Of a stretch of 64,000 nucleotides of DNA, positions 1-7,956 are shown one piece after another. This DNA is from Acidobacteriota bacterium (GTDB taxonomy: Bacteria > Acidobacteriota > Blastocatellia > Pyrinomonadales > Pyrinomonadaceae). The DNA is taken from positions 186,001 through 250,000 of the forward strand of contig JAIVJZ010000004.1 of NCBI GenBank assembly GCA_020199775.1. The letters are read 5' to 3'. Each line of letters opens with the position of its first letter. Positions within the stretch are counted from its first letter, which is position 1. Both the position numbers and the translations under genes were made by a program. Under the pieces are notes generated by a model. The model saw only the letters and a program-made list of their open reading frames with translations, was not told the origin of the DNA and made no database searches.

Positions 1-552
1 GACGAACTCGACCTGCTCGCGCGCACCGGCACGCACGTCCTGCATTGTCCCTCGTCGAATCTCAAACTCGGTTCGGGCATCGCTCCCATCGTCGAGATGC
101 TCGCGCGCGGCGTCTCCGTCTCGCTCGGCGCGGACGGCGCGCCTTGCAATAACCGCCTCGACATGTTTACGGAAATGCGTACCGCCGCGCTGCTGCAAAA
201 GGCCACGCACGGCGCGGACGCGCTGCCTGCGCGTCGCATGCTGCGAATGGCGACGATTGACGGCGCGCGTGCGCTCGGACTTGAGCAAGAGACGGGGACG
301 CTGGAGGCGGGTAAGCGCGCCGATCTTATCGTCGTCGCGCTCGACCGCTTGCACCTGACGCCGCGCCCCGACATAGTTTCGGCCGTCGTCTACGCGGCCG
401 AGGCATCCGACGTGATGACGGTCGTCATAGACGGTCAAATCGTCATGCGCGACGGGGAACTGACGACCATGAACGAGCGGGAAGTGATCGATGAAGCAAG
501 CGAGCAAGCGAAACATTTATTTCAACGCGCGCGGCTCGACGGAGAGATTTGA
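1..552 (+). CDS. Amidohydrolase, MTA/SAH deaminase-like (3' part)
   Basis: The reading frame is open from base 1, so the gene starts upstream of the window and the ATG at 97 is internal. The visible 183 residues are the C-terminal part of a metal-dependent amidohydrolase barrel. [12 protein letters not shown] carries a metal-ligand His region, and [14 protein letters not shown] carries the conserved Asp. The end ([12 protein letters not shown]) is the usual composite beta domain of the family. The sequence style matches the 5-methylthioadenosine / S-adenosylhomocysteine deaminase group, which deaminates purine nucleosides in methionine salvage. Related deaminases such as guanine deaminase or TrzA-like chlorohydrolases cannot be excluded without the N-terminal HxH motif. 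Confidence 0.8.
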   Translation, partial: DELDLLARTGTHVLHCPSSNLKLGSGIAPIVEMLARGVSVSLGADGAPCNNRLDMFTEMRTAALLQKATHGADALPARRMLRMATIDGARALGLEQETGTLEAGKRADLIVVALDRLHLTPRPDIVSAVVYAAEASDVMTVVIDGQIVMRDGELTTMNEREVIDEASEQAKHLFQRARLDGEI

Positions 553-902
553 CGACAAAAAGTTGTGCCAGCCCCCACGAAGTTTGTCGCTAATTGCCCG
601 CCGTCAGTTAACAGGGGCGACGCGCCTACAGTCTCAAAAGAGGACAGTTAGAGGCGAAAGTTACCCGCCGGTTTAGACGCTCGCGTTCAGGACGCGACGC
701 CGCATCAGGTTGTTACTCCACGCGTTCAGGCCGACGGGGCTCGCCGACGGCAAACCTTTACAACCGCGTACATCAACAGCCTATTCAATTTCTACTGTTT
801 TTCCTCCACCCGAGCTTAATTTTCGGATTCGGAGCACTCGGACGAAGCGAAACCGAAACAATTGAATTGTGAGTTTACCGGAGGAATATGCGGGTTCTCG
901 CC

Positions 903-1041
903 AAAAAAGCTGTGCCAGCTCGAATGGAGCGTAACCGGGGGGCGGTTCGGCGTCCGAGCTGGCACGGGCGGGCGTCTAAGTATCCGTTTCGGATGTTGCC
1001 TTGCGACTGACCGGCTTGTGGTAACCGGCTCATCCTAAACA
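903..1041 (-). ncRNA. Putative free-standing small RNA of about 139 nt
   Basis: Read on the minus strand, a canonical promoter (TTGACA, 16-base spacer, TATAAT) sits at 1075-1048 and predicts a start near 1041. About 80 bases further on, an 11-bp perfect inverted repeat (GTGCCAGCTCG at 965-955, its complement at 922-912) is followed by AGC and six Ts, a standard intrinsic terminator ending at 903. No ORF lies between. The RNA would fold into a GCCGG/CCGGU hairpin, a compact AUCCG-AAA-CGGAU hairpin and the terminator stem with a 32-base loop. I do not recognise a known family. A 6S-like RNA, an Acidobacteria-specific structured RNA or a trans-acting regulator are all possible. Confidence 0.6.
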
Positions 1042-1047
1042 GGTGGG

Positions 1048-1075
1048 ATTATACACGCCTTCACAAAACTGTCAA
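1048..1075 (-). promoter_or_regulatory. Sigma-70 promoter of the small RNA
   Basis: Minus-strand -35 TTGACA (1075-1070) and -10 TATAAT (1053-1048) are both perfect, with a 16-base spacer. The promoter fires leftward into the ORF-less interval that ends in a terminator. Confidence 0.65.
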
Positions 1076-1123
1076 CGCTTTTTTGTGACTAATCCGACAA
1101 AACTATTTAACAACGTGGCAAAG

Positions 1124-1153
1124 TTGACAGCAGACTCTGAGTCTCCCTATACT
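1124..1153 (+). promoter_or_regulatory. Sigma-70 promoter of tRNA-Phe
   Basis: TTGACA (1124-1129), 18-base spacer, TATACT (1148-1153). The predicted start near 1160 gives a 5' leader of about 24 bases before the tRNA. It is back-to-back with the small-RNA promoter. Confidence 0.65.
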
Positions 1154-1183
1154 TGCGCCCTTCATTGCAGAAGATGAAGTTGG

Positions 1184-1256
1184 GGCCAGGTAGCTCAGTT
1201 GGTAGAGCACCTGACTGAAAATCAGGGTGTCGGCGGTTCGATTCCGTCCCTGGCCA
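1184..1256 (+). tRNA. tRNA-Phe (anticodon GAA)
   Basis: The 73 bases fold into a full cloverleaf: acceptor GGCCAGG/CCUGGCC, D arm GCUC-AGUUGGUA-GAGC, anticodon stem CCUGA/UCAGG with loop CUGAAAA (anticodon GAA), variable GUGUC, T arm GGCGG-UUCGAUU-CCGUC, discriminator A. The CCA end is not encoded. The gene has its own promoter and terminator, so it is a monocistronic tRNA unit. Confidence 0.96.
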
Positions 1257-1276
1257 TCAATCGATGCAATAAGTTA

Positions 1277-1305
1277 CGGGCAGCCCCTCGGCTGCCCGTT
1301 TCTGC
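1277..1305 (+). terminator. Intrinsic terminator after tRNA-Phe
   Basis: Nine-base stem CGGGCAGCC / GGCTGCCCG with loop CCTC, followed by a T-rich tail (TTTCTGCTTT). Confidence 0.75.
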
Positions 1306-1370
1306 TTTGTGTGCCTATAGTGCGCCAACTCTAGCGAAAAGCGGATTAAAGATGAGTCAAGAAGACTTTC

Positions 1371-3176
1371 TTACGTGGTGATCTTTTTAGTTAGTAGGCG
1401 CGTAACGGTCGCCGTCAGACGCCCAGTGTCTTGTGGCTTGCGCAAAAAAGCATTGACGCCTGCGCGCAACGCGTCCCGCTCAATGTCGCTCGCCGACAAC
1501 ATAATGATCGGCGTGCGTCGCCGGTGTGGAAGTGCACGCGCACGCCGCGCAAGCTCTAAGCCTTCCTTGCCGGGTAAATGATTATCAAGGATGAGCAGGT
1601 GATAGCGCACTTTGCTTTCAATCTTGCGCATGGCCTCCGTCCCATCGGCACACAGTTCGACAGTCCAGCCTAATTCCTCTAAAGTTTCTTTCACGGCGTC
1701 AGCCACCGCCGGATAATCTTCAACGCAGAGAATATTGATGGTGCGTGCTTTACTGCGCGGGCGACGGCGACTCTTAGGATTAATGATGCTCTGCCTGCGC
1801 GTTTCGGGCGGGGTGCGCAAATAGGCGAGGTCTTTGTGTCGGCCTCCTTTGTCCAACATGGCGGCGAGTGTGCCGTGGTGTTGCGAACCGAGTAGGCGCG
1901 AGGCGCACGTGACGCTGCCCTCTCCATCGATCAGAGCGCGCCGCACGTATCTGGCTTCGAACGTGTGTACCCGCTCGTTGAGATTGAAGTTCGCCCAGAA
2001 ATCTACAACGCTGCGGACTCGTCTTTGTGATAGGGATGCGCGACGGTCAGACACAATACGGAGGGCACAGGCACGCAGACGCGAGATCGTTTCCATATCC
2101 TGCGTCTCTTTGAGCAAGTTATGTGCGCGCTCGTATGTTTCTAATAGTTCATACTCGTTGAGGCGGTCGGCGTGTTCCTCCATCAACGACAGCAAGGCGC
2201 GTCCGGCATCTTCGCCCGCCCCGGCTTGCTCCGCGAGGTCGGCGGAGCGTCTGAGCGTGTTGAGAGATTCAACGAAGTTGCCCAGCTTGGACAGCACACG
2301 GCCCTGCGTGGTCAGTGCTTCGGCTAACGCGCCTTGCTCGCCGCCTTTGGACAGCACGCGCACGGACTCGCGGATCGCGCTTTCGGCTGCGCGCAGTCTG
2401 CCCTGTTCCAGTAAGACGCGGGCGCGTGCTTCATCTATCTGCGCGACCGTTCCCCTATCTGCCAAGCTAACGAACAAGCTGCGCGCACGATTCAAGTGCT
2501 CATGAGCTTTTTCGTAATGCCCGATGGTGTAGAGTAGGAATCCTAAATTATTTTCCGCACGCGCCTTATAGCTAATATGACCTGCTTGCTCGAAGTGAAC
2601 GGATGCTGCTGTGTATTCGATGATGGCGCGGTCTGTGTAATCCGGTCGGTGCTCGGCTTTGCCTAAGAACATTAGAGTAAGGGCAAGCTCATTATGGAAC
2701 TTTCCTTTGAGGAAATGATTGCTGCTTTCTTGAAAGAACCCTGTCTCGTCCGTCAATATGCGCAACGAATCATTATAACGACCACTTAACGTTTCAACGA
2801 TTACAAGACGCAGTAATATCTTAGCCCGTAGCTCTTTCTCAACCACGTCATCTAGCCCCTTGAGTGCTTCCTGATAAACCACCCGCGCATCATCGTATGC
2901 TCCAACGCGGCGGTAGCAAAAACCGAGTTCGCTCCGTGCGGCGGCGACTCTGGCTGGCTCTCCTAATGCTCGGAAGCGGGTTATACTTTCGCTGATTAAG
3001 TCTTTGGACTTTTCTTGCGCTCCCTCAATCTGCCTGACGCTACCGAGATAGCCGGAGAGTGAACCGACGCGCAAAAGAACCTCCGCGGCTGTCAACTCGG
3101 ATAGTCCTTCAAGCGCGGGACTTAGACCGATGCCCTTCCATAATTCACCGAGGGCGTCGCGCGGACTCGTACTCAC
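1371..3176 (-). CDS. TPR protein with Fis-like HTH and C-terminal receiver domain (frameshifted N-terminus)
   Basis: The 601 residues fall into three parts. Residues about 1-380 are alpha-helical TPR-like repeats (LGFCYRRVGAYDDA, NNLGFLLYTIGHYEKA). Residues about 395-450 resemble a Fis-type DNA-binding segment. Residues about 478-597 are a response-regulator receiver with the acidic pair in CVEDY, the phospho-acceptor Asp in LLILDNHLPG, the Ser in MLSAS and the Lys in FLRKP. It probably takes phosphate from an unlinked kinase, since no histidine kinase is adjacent. The GTG start at 3176 is suspect: the preceding ORF ends GEYESAR and this one begins with RDALGELW after a few residues, which reads as one continuous TPR helix pair split by a frameshift. 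The real gene therefore probably starts at 3282. Confidence 0.75.
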   Translation of the reverse strand: MSTSPRDALGELWKGIGLSPALEGLSELTAAEVLLRVGSLSGYLGSVRQIEGAQEKSKDLISESITRFRALGEPARVAAARSELGFCYRRVGAYDDARVVYQEALKGLDDVVEKELRAKILLRLVIVETLSGRYNDSLRILTDETGFFQESSNHFLKGKFHNELALTLMFLGKAEHRPDYTDRAIIEYTAASVHFEQAGHISYKARAENNLGFLLYTIGHYEKAHEHLNRARSLFVSLADRGTVAQIDEARARVLLEQGRLRAAESAIRESVRVLSKGGEQGALAEALTTQGRVLSKLGNFVESLNTLRRSADLAEQAGAGEDAGRALLSLMEEHADRLNEYELLETYERAHNLLKETQDMETISRLRACALRIVSDRRASLSQRRVRSVVDFWANFNLNERVHTFEARYVRRALIDGEGSVTCASRLLGSQHHGTLAAMLDKGGRHKDLAYLRTPPETRRQSIINPKSRRRPRSKARTINILCVEDYPAVADAVKETLEELGWTVELCADGTEAMRKIESKVRYHLLILDNHLPGKEGLELARRARALPHRRRTPIIMLSASDIERDALRAGVNAFLRKPQDTGRLTATVTRLLTKKITT

Positions 3177-3282
3177 CCTTGTGCTCGAAATCCGCCGCTA
3201 TCTGGCATTGAAGCTGCGCCCGCTCGTCGCGGCTCAAAGCAGGGTTTTCTAACTGCTTCAACATTGTTTCGGCTAAAGTCAT
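3145..3282 (-). pseudogene. Detached N-terminal fragment of the TPR/receiver gene
   Basis: From the ATG at 3282 (MTLAETML) this frame gives 45 residues ending ...CQIAADFEHKGEYESARRPR and overlaps the 5' end of the 601-residue ORF in another frame. Its last good residues (GEYESAR) run directly into that ORF's RDALGELW, as expected if one gene carries a small indel in the GCGCGACGCC tract near 3155-3162. The ORF-track start at 3390 adds 36 residues with no protein-like character. A true mutation, a sequencing error or translational coupling are all possible. Confidence 0.6.
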
Positions 3283-3416
3283 GTGAGGACTCACTTTCTT
3301 TGTGTTTGCTGGGAAAGTTTCAGGCAGGCTAAAGTCGCGTCCTATCAACAGGATAGATCGCAAATCAAAACCAGTCGGGTCTGGTTTCACTAATTACCTC
3401 AAAAGGAAAAGAAGAG

Positions 3417-3641
3417 ATGAAAAGCTATCGAAGTGCTATCGCCGCATTGGTCTTGGCGCTCGTGTTCTCCACGTCTGCCTTCGGTGACGGCGTACTTCAT
3501 ACGGATAAAACCCCACCGCCACCACCACCGCAAGCAGACGGCGTACTTTGGACGGAAGGGGCATCCCTTACGCCGGAGGAAGAAGATACCCTGACAGAGA
3601 TTGCGCTCAGCGTGCTGCAAATTCTGATCCCGCTGCTCTAA
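3417..3641 (+). CDS. Small exported protein with paired DGVL motifs
   Basis: This 74-residue protein has a clear signal peptide (MKSYRSAIAALVLALVFSTSAFG) with cleavage likely after AFG. It is followed by a short mature chain in which DGVLHTD and DGVLWTE flank a poly-proline run, and it ends in a hydrophobic LQILIPLL. A purine-rich Shine-Dalgarno region (GGAAAAGAAGAG) precedes the ATG. It is divergent from the TPR/receiver gene, so the two may share a control region. I do not recognise the family. The mature part of about 50 residues could be a secreted peptide or a small envelope-associated factor. Confidence 0.65.
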   Translation: MKSYRSAIAALVLALVFSTSAFGDGVLHTDKTPPPPPPQADGVLWTEGASLTPEEEDTLTEIALSVLQILIPLL

Positions 3642-4200
3642 AAAGCCTGCGGAACAGTTCGGGCTAATTATCTGCTGCCGTGAGGCTCACTGGTGGCGCA
3701 ATCTACGTGTGTCCGGCGGGAATATACAACAATTGCGAAGCTCTGCGAGAAAATTTTGAGCAATCTGGTGATGACGAAATCATTAGCGGCTATTTCTCCT
3801 TTTTGGGTAGTCGCTTGATTCCTAATGTTAGCCAGCAAAGGACGCGTCCCGGTTGCCGGAGCGAAAACGAAAATGACGCCCCATGTATCTTCGGCTGCCG
3901 CCTTAATGAAGCGTCCGGCCTGTGTGGGTGAAAGAGCGTGCTTTCTTTACGCACCTGCTTGGGCAGATTAACGGCTTCCGCCGGATTGCGTGAGAGAGAA
4001 CCACCCGGCGCGTCAAGCGTTAGACGTTGATGATGGATTATCACCGCCAGCACGGGGTAGAAGCGCGCATTGCCAGAGTGGAGACACGAGGTGTCCGCAT
4101 TGAGGTGGTGCGGAGTGGGCGCAAACAGATTGTGTTGCAAAGATTACTTCGCGGCGCGAAAGTCCGTCAGTTCGATTGAGCACAAACTCGATAGTTTAAT
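3642..4200. other. Intergenic stretch, possibly degraded sequence
   Basis: No ORF here looks like a conserved protein. The ORF-track entries at 3680-3931 (+) and 3790-4140 (-) overlap each other and have atypical composition. The stretch is less GC-rich than its surroundings. A 49-codon ORF at 4030-4179 is listed separately because it has better protein character. Confidence 0.4.
4030..4179 (+). CDS. Possible 49-residue protein or gene remnant
   Basis: This frame is too short for the ORF track. It runs from ATGATG at 4030 to TGA at 4177-4179 and encodes a basic, beta-strand-like sequence (VETRGVRIEVVRSGRKQIV). There is no good ribosome binding site. It may be the tail of a decayed gene or chance coding. 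An in-frame stop lies at 4021, so it does not extend upstream. Confidence 0.2.
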   Translation: MMDYHRQHGVEARIARVETRGVRIEVVRSGRKQIVLQRLLRGAKVRQFD

Positions 4201-4821
4201 TCAACGCACTTTGTCAGATTCGTCCTTCACACGCGTATCTGTCGCCACCCAGTTTACTTCCCACGTCTTGCCTCCGTCATCCGAGAACGCCTGTTCAAAA
4301 TGGCATGAATTAGGAGTGATGTCCGAAATAATAAATCGGACAAAGATCGCCCGCCCGTTAAGCGATTCCTGCCCGTAGAATTCGCCGCGCCCGTTTTTGA
4401 ACTCGCCGAACACGGGTTCGGTCAGCGTGCCGCCGGCGCTGTTGGAAAAATTGAGGCTCCACTGGCGGGATTCAGGATTATATAGACGCAGCGACAAACC
4501 TTCGATGCGACCTGCCGCGCCATCGACCTCAAGCTCAACCAGATTGGCGCGACCGTTCCAAACCTTTCGAACGATGGTCGTGCCCTCGTATTCGACCCAG
4601 GTTGTGGAACCTGTCAAGGGGCGTAGGCGGCGCGACAACCGTGTTTTCCAAGTGCCGATCTCGAAATCGAAGTCGCGTTGTCCATCCCGTTTCGTGGGAA
4701 CGGGTTGAGGGCTTGTTCTCGATGTGTCCGAACTCTGCTGAGCGATCCCCTGAAGGGGGTACAGGGCGGCGACCAGGATGCACAATAAGAGATGTGTTCG
4801 AAAATGTTTGGGCGTGTTCAT
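4201..4821 (-). CDS. Exported hypothetical protein, DUF1579-like beta fold
   Basis: From ATG 4821 (preceded by GAGGAT at good spacing; the ORF-track start at 4848 is less likely) the protein has 206 residues. It has a signal peptide ending near LQGIAQQ, a Ser/Pro linker and a domain of about 150 residues with DFEIGTWKTRLSRR and repeated short strands (RGEFYGQE, FSDDGGKTWEVNW). This layout resembles secreted DUF1579-type proteins, which often appear singly in Acidobacteria-like genomes. The function is unknown. It lies upstream of no obvious partner and is separate from the hydrolase gene to its right. Confidence 0.6.
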   Translation of the reverse strand: MNTPKHFRTHLLLCILVAALYPLQGIAQQSSDTSRTSPQPVPTKRDGQRDFDFEIGTWKTRLSRRLRPLTGSTTWVEYEGTTIVRKVWNGRANLVELEVDGAAGRIEGLSLRLYNPESRQWSLNFSNSAGGTLTEPVFGEFKNGRGEFYGQESLNGRAIFVRFIISDITPNSCHFEQAFSDDGGKTWEVNWVATDTRVKDESDKVR

Positions 4822-4892
4822 AGTTGTATCCTCAAAATCCGTCTTCAAGCTTGCCGCCGCAGCGCGCTACTACACGGATGCATCCGTCGAGT

Positions 4893-5765
4893 TTATTTTG
4901 TTCCGACTAATTGCTTTCCGCGGAACGAGACGGTCGCGCCGGGTCTCATTTCGTAAAAATCAAGTTTCGTTTTTTTGAGTTCGGCGGCGAAGCCGTCCGT
5001 GTTTTGAGCGATGCCCGGAAAAGTTCCGAAGTGATGTGGAATGGCGAGACGTGCGCGCACGACTTGCGCGGCCTTCGCCGCCATGCGCGGCTCCATGCCG
5101 AAGTGCCCGCCGATGTTGAGCAGCGCGACATCTATCGCATAATTTTCGCCGATGGTTTCCATGTCCTTGAAATACGCCGTGTCGCCCGAATGATAAATCG
5201 TCAGGCCATTTTTGATGATGATGACAAAGCCTGCCGGATTACCACCGTAGGCGCGTTCAGGTTCATGCGCCCCGGCTTTGGGGTTGAAGACGCTGCTCGA
5301 ATGTACGGCCGGCGTCATGACGACTGTCACTTCGCCGTCGGCGATTTGAATTTCGCCGCCGATGCCCATGATGGCGTCGGTCTCGGCCTGCTTGGCCGGG
5401 AAGTCCGCCAGCTTCACCATATTTCCCGCCAACTCAGGATTGCTGATGAGCGCCGCGCCGGTGCGTCTGGCGATTTCGACAGCATCCCCGGTGTGGTCGC
5501 GGTGTCCGTGCGTGAGAAGGATGTAATCAACTTTGGTGATTGCTGCTAACGGGTCGCGGCCATCCTTAGCTTCCGGGTTGGAAGGATTCTTGATCCACGG
5601 ATCAATCAAGAGGACTTTGCCGTTGGGCGTCGTGATGGAAAAAGCCGAGTGCCCGTACCATTTTAATTTTGTTTCCTGCGCCGTCGCCCCGCCCACGAAG
5701 ACGGACAATAAGATGAGCAGGGCGACCGGTAGTTTCGTCATTGCCGTTTTGGGATTCGTCGCCAT
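4893..5765 (-). CDS. Exported metal-dependent hydrolase, UPF0173 family
   Basis: This 290-residue protein of the metallo-beta-lactamase fold begins with a signal peptide (LPVALLILLSVFVGGATAQ), then KWYGHSAFSI and LIDPW. The zinc-binding motif THGHRDHTGD (HxHxDH) follows, with a later His in TPAVHSS, YHSGDT with the bridging Asp, and IPHHFGTF near the end. This pattern is typical of UPF0173 (YtkL-like) hydrolases. Most members are cytoplasmic, so the signal peptide is a small departure and suggests a periplasmic enzyme. The substrate is unknown. Confidence 0.85.
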   Translation of the reverse strand: MATNPKTAMTKLPVALLILLSVFVGGATAQETKLKWYGHSAFSITTPNGKVLLIDPWIKNPSNPEAKDGRDPLAAITKVDYILLTHGHRDHTGDAVEIARRTGAALISNPELAGNMVKLADFPAKQAETDAIMGIGGEIQIADGEVTVVMTPAVHSSSVFNPKAGAHEPERAYGGNPAGFVIIIKNGLTIYHSGDTAYFKDMETIGENYAIDVALLNIGGHFGMEPRMAAKAAQVVRARLAIPHHFGTFPGIAQNTDGFAAELKKTKLDFYEMRPGATVSFRGKQLVGTK

Positions 5766-5858
5766 GACTCAAACTCACTCCTTTCACTTTAAGTGACCAA
5801 TTCCGTCCTCTTCAAAATAAATTTTACACATAATCGGAATGTCCACAAGAACCGATTT

Positions 5859-5887
5859 TAGACAAACCGGATAGGCCAATTTATAAT
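5859..5887 (+). promoter_or_regulatory. Promoter of the MocR regulator, near-leaderless
   Basis: TAGACA (5859-5864), 17-base spacer, TATAAT (5882-5887). The ATG at 5896 is only eight bases past the -10, so the transcript would have almost no leader. Two direct repeats, ACCGATT (5851) and ACCGGAT (5866), overlap the -35 and are a plausible self-binding site, since MocR proteins commonly bind direct repeats. Confidence 0.6.
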
Positions 5888-5895
5888 CACGGAAC

Positions 5896-7383
5896 ATGCC
5901 ATATCCGCCGTTTATCATGCTCGACGAAAAATCCGGCCTGCCGCTTTACCGTCAAATCTACGAAGCAATTCGCCGTGCGATCTTAAGCGGCAATTTGCGC
6001 CCGACCACGCCGCTTCCGGCGACTCGTCTGTTGTCCAAGGAGTTGGGAGTTTCGCGCATGACGGTCATCAACGCTTACGATCAACTTTTCGCCGAAGGTT
6101 ATCTCGAAGCGAAGACGGGCGCGGGAACTTTCGTCGCCGCGCATCTGCCCGAAGAGTTCTTGCAAACTTCTGGCTTCGAGCGTCGGGAACATCAAGCAGG
6201 CCCTTCGACGCGCAAGGTGAAATTGTCAGATTACGGAGAGAATTTGGCGCAAAACAGCGACAGCATTTTGCGGCATCACGGCACAAGCGAGCTTGTGCCG
6301 TTTCAGCACGGGGTGCCGGGGGTTGAGGAATTTCCGTTCGCCGCGTGGGCGAAAATCGCGCAGAGATGGCAGAAGAAACCGCCCCCGTTAATTCTCAGCT
6401 ACGGAGACTCGGTCGGCTTTCAGCCTTTGCGTGAGGCGATTGCCGTGCATCTTGCGGCGGCGCGCGGCGTGCTTTGCCGGGTGGAACAGATCATCATCAC
6501 CAACGGAACGCAACAGGCGCTTGATTTAATCGGCAGAATCTTTCTGACAAAAACAACTGACGTTTATATTGAAGACCCCAGCTACCACGGAGCGCGCGAT
6601 ATATTTGCGGCGACGGGCGCGCGTCTCGTCCCCGTGCCGATTGACGAAGAGGGTTTCGATTTGCGAACGGCGCGAAAACGAAGCCGTAGAGCGCGACTCG
6701 CCTATGTCACGCCGTCGCATCAGTATCCGCTCGGCGTCACGATGAGTTTGGCGCGTCGTTTGAACTTACTCGAATGGGCGCGGGACAGAGACGCTTTCGT
6801 TATCGAGGATGATTACAACAGCGAATATCGTTACCGCGGGCGACCGCTCGCTTCGCTGCAAGGTCTTGACCGCGACGGGCGCGTGATCTACCTCGGCACG
6901 TTCAGTAAGACAATTTTCCCATCCCTCAGACTCGGCTATCTGGTTGTGCCGACGAATTTGATTGAAGTCTTTGCGGCGGCGCGCGCGCTCACCGATTTAC
7001 ATTCGCCTTCGATTGATCAGGCCGTTCTCGCCGAATTTATCGCCGAAAGACACTTCGCCAGACACATCCGACGAATGCGCGGAATTTACGAAGAACGGCA
7101 GCAAATTTTGGTTGAAGAGGTGCGCCAAAATCTCAAGGGGCTGTTGGAAGTTGCGCCCGCCGAAGCGGGCATGCACCTGATCGGCTGGCTTCCCCGTGGC
7201 ATCGACGACCGAGATGTCGGGCGTCGCGCGGCGGAAGCGAATCTGAAAATCGCGCCTCTTTCAGCTTACTGTATCGAGCAGAGATTACGCGGAGGATTGC
7301 TGCTCGGCTACACGGCTTTTAATGAAAAGCTGATCAGGCAAGGCGTGAAGAAATTAGGTCGGGTGCTAAATGAAATTATTTAG
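5896..7383 (+). CDS. MocR/PdxR-family transcription regulator
   Basis: This 495-residue fusion has an N-terminal GntR winged helix (PLYRQIYEAIRRAILSG, LGVSRMTVINAYDQLFAEGYL, residues about 10-80) and a full fold-type I aminotransferase domain (about 130-490). The PLP lysine is K338 in FSKTIFPS, and the phosphate/ring contacts include YVTPSHQYP and EDDYNSEYR. Family members sense PLP, or PLP adducts with amines or amino acids, and activate PLP synthesis, GABA or taurine genes. No such target lies next to it; the flanking genes are a UPF0173 hydrolase and an SRPBCC protein. The regulated gene is therefore unknown. The length is normal for the family. Confidence 0.92.
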   Translation: MPYPPFIMLDEKSGLPLYRQIYEAIRRAILSGNLRPTTPLPATRLLSKELGVSRMTVINAYDQLFAEGYLEAKTGAGTFVAAHLPEEFLQTSGFERREHQAGPSTRKVKLSDYGENLAQNSDSILRHHGTSELVPFQHGVPGVEEFPFAAWAKIAQRWQKKPPPLILSYGDSVGFQPLREAIAVHLAAARGVLCRVEQIIITNGTQQALDLIGRIFLTKTTDVYIEDPSYHGARDIFAATGARLVPVPIDEEGFDLRTARKRSRRARLAYVTPSHQYPLGVTMSLARRLNLLEWARDRDAFVIEDDYNSEYRYRGRPLASLQGLDRDGRVIYLGTFSKTIFPSLRLGYLVVPTNLIEVFAAARALTDLHSPSIDQAVLAEFIAERHFARHIRRMRGIYEERQQILVEEVRQNLKGLLEVAPAEAGMHLIGWLPRGIDDRDVGRRAAEANLKIAPLSAYCIEQRLRGGLLLGYTAFNEKLIRQGVKKLGRVLNEII

Positions 7384-7427
7384 ACGGACGCGAATGAAAG
7401 CGTGAGCGCGGCGAAAAGTTAATCCGG

Positions 7428-7904
7428 TCAATTCTTCCCGTCGGCGTCAGGAGCATGATCCGCTGAGAGATTCAAGGCGATGTTGTGTTCAAGAAATGCT
7501 TTCAGTCCGCTCAGCAAAAACGCAAAACCACCTTGCGAACCAATCGCTTTTCGCACGACTTCATCGCCCTCTCCAGCAAAGCCCGATTCCGTAATCGTAA
7601 CGAATGTTGTGTTGTCCGCGCGCGGAGCAAAAAGCCATTCGACCGTCGTCGGGTTGCCGCCGGATGATGACCATTCGACGAGTATTCGCTTATTCGCTTC
7701 GATTGCTTTCACGTTGACCTCTGCCGACACGCCGAACATTTCCCAATCCCAACGAATGCGCTTGCCTGCTTCAAGCCGCCCGCTGCCCTTCGTGAACCAG
7801 AATTTGGACGTGACGGCAGGGTCGATAAAAGCCTCGAACACCTCGGCAACCGGTCTGCGAATAAGCATTTGCGTTTTCACAAACGGCATCTGTGTGATCT
7901 CCAT
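7428..7904 (-). CDS. SRPBCC (AHSA1-like) domain protein
   Basis: The true start is ATG 7904 (MEITQMPFVK), preceded by GGGAGG; the longer ORF to 8144 is a shadow of the esterase gene. The 158 residues show the START/AHSA1 pattern: an N-terminal strand, RRPVAEVFEAFIDP, the W-rich KFWFTKGSG and a C-terminal helix (GFAFLLSGLKAFLEHN). Such proteins form a helix-grip cavity for a hydrophobic ligand or act as Hsp90 co-chaperone homologues; the ligand cannot be told from sequence. It lies 52 bases after the esterase gene on the same strand, so the two are probably co-transcribed. Confidence 0.85.
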   Translation of the reverse strand: MEITQMPFVKTQMLIRRPVAEVFEAFIDPAVTSKFWFTKGSGRLEAGKRIRWDWEMFGVSAEVNVKAIEANKRILVEWSSSGGNPTTVEWLFAPRADNTTFVTITESGFAGEGDEVVRKAIGSQGGFAFLLSGLKAFLEHNIALNLSADHAPDADGKN

Positions 7905-7956
7905 CAATCCCTCCCACGCCCTTAAACGGGTACTCGGACGGCGACGAACCTCTCTA

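Larger units (their letters stand above)
553..1183. other. Intergenic region holding a minus-strand small RNA
   Basis: This 630-base stretch has no convincing protein gene; the short ORF at 491-676 overlaps the real amidohydrolase gene. The right half contains two divergent promoters, one leftward for a small RNA (903-1041) and one rightward for tRNA-Phe. In the left half I see only a repeated GCGTTCAGG (about 684 and 722) and a GC-rich CCGACGG direct repeat, with no assigned function. Confidence 0.6.

Noticed and set aside
553-780. A second structured RNA left of the small RNA
   Set aside because: Short direct repeats are present, but I found no promoter-terminator pair or convincing stem series.
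3680-4140. ORFs at 3680-3931 (+) and 3790-4140 (-)
   Set aside because: They overlap on opposite strands, have no ribosome site and have unlikely composition.
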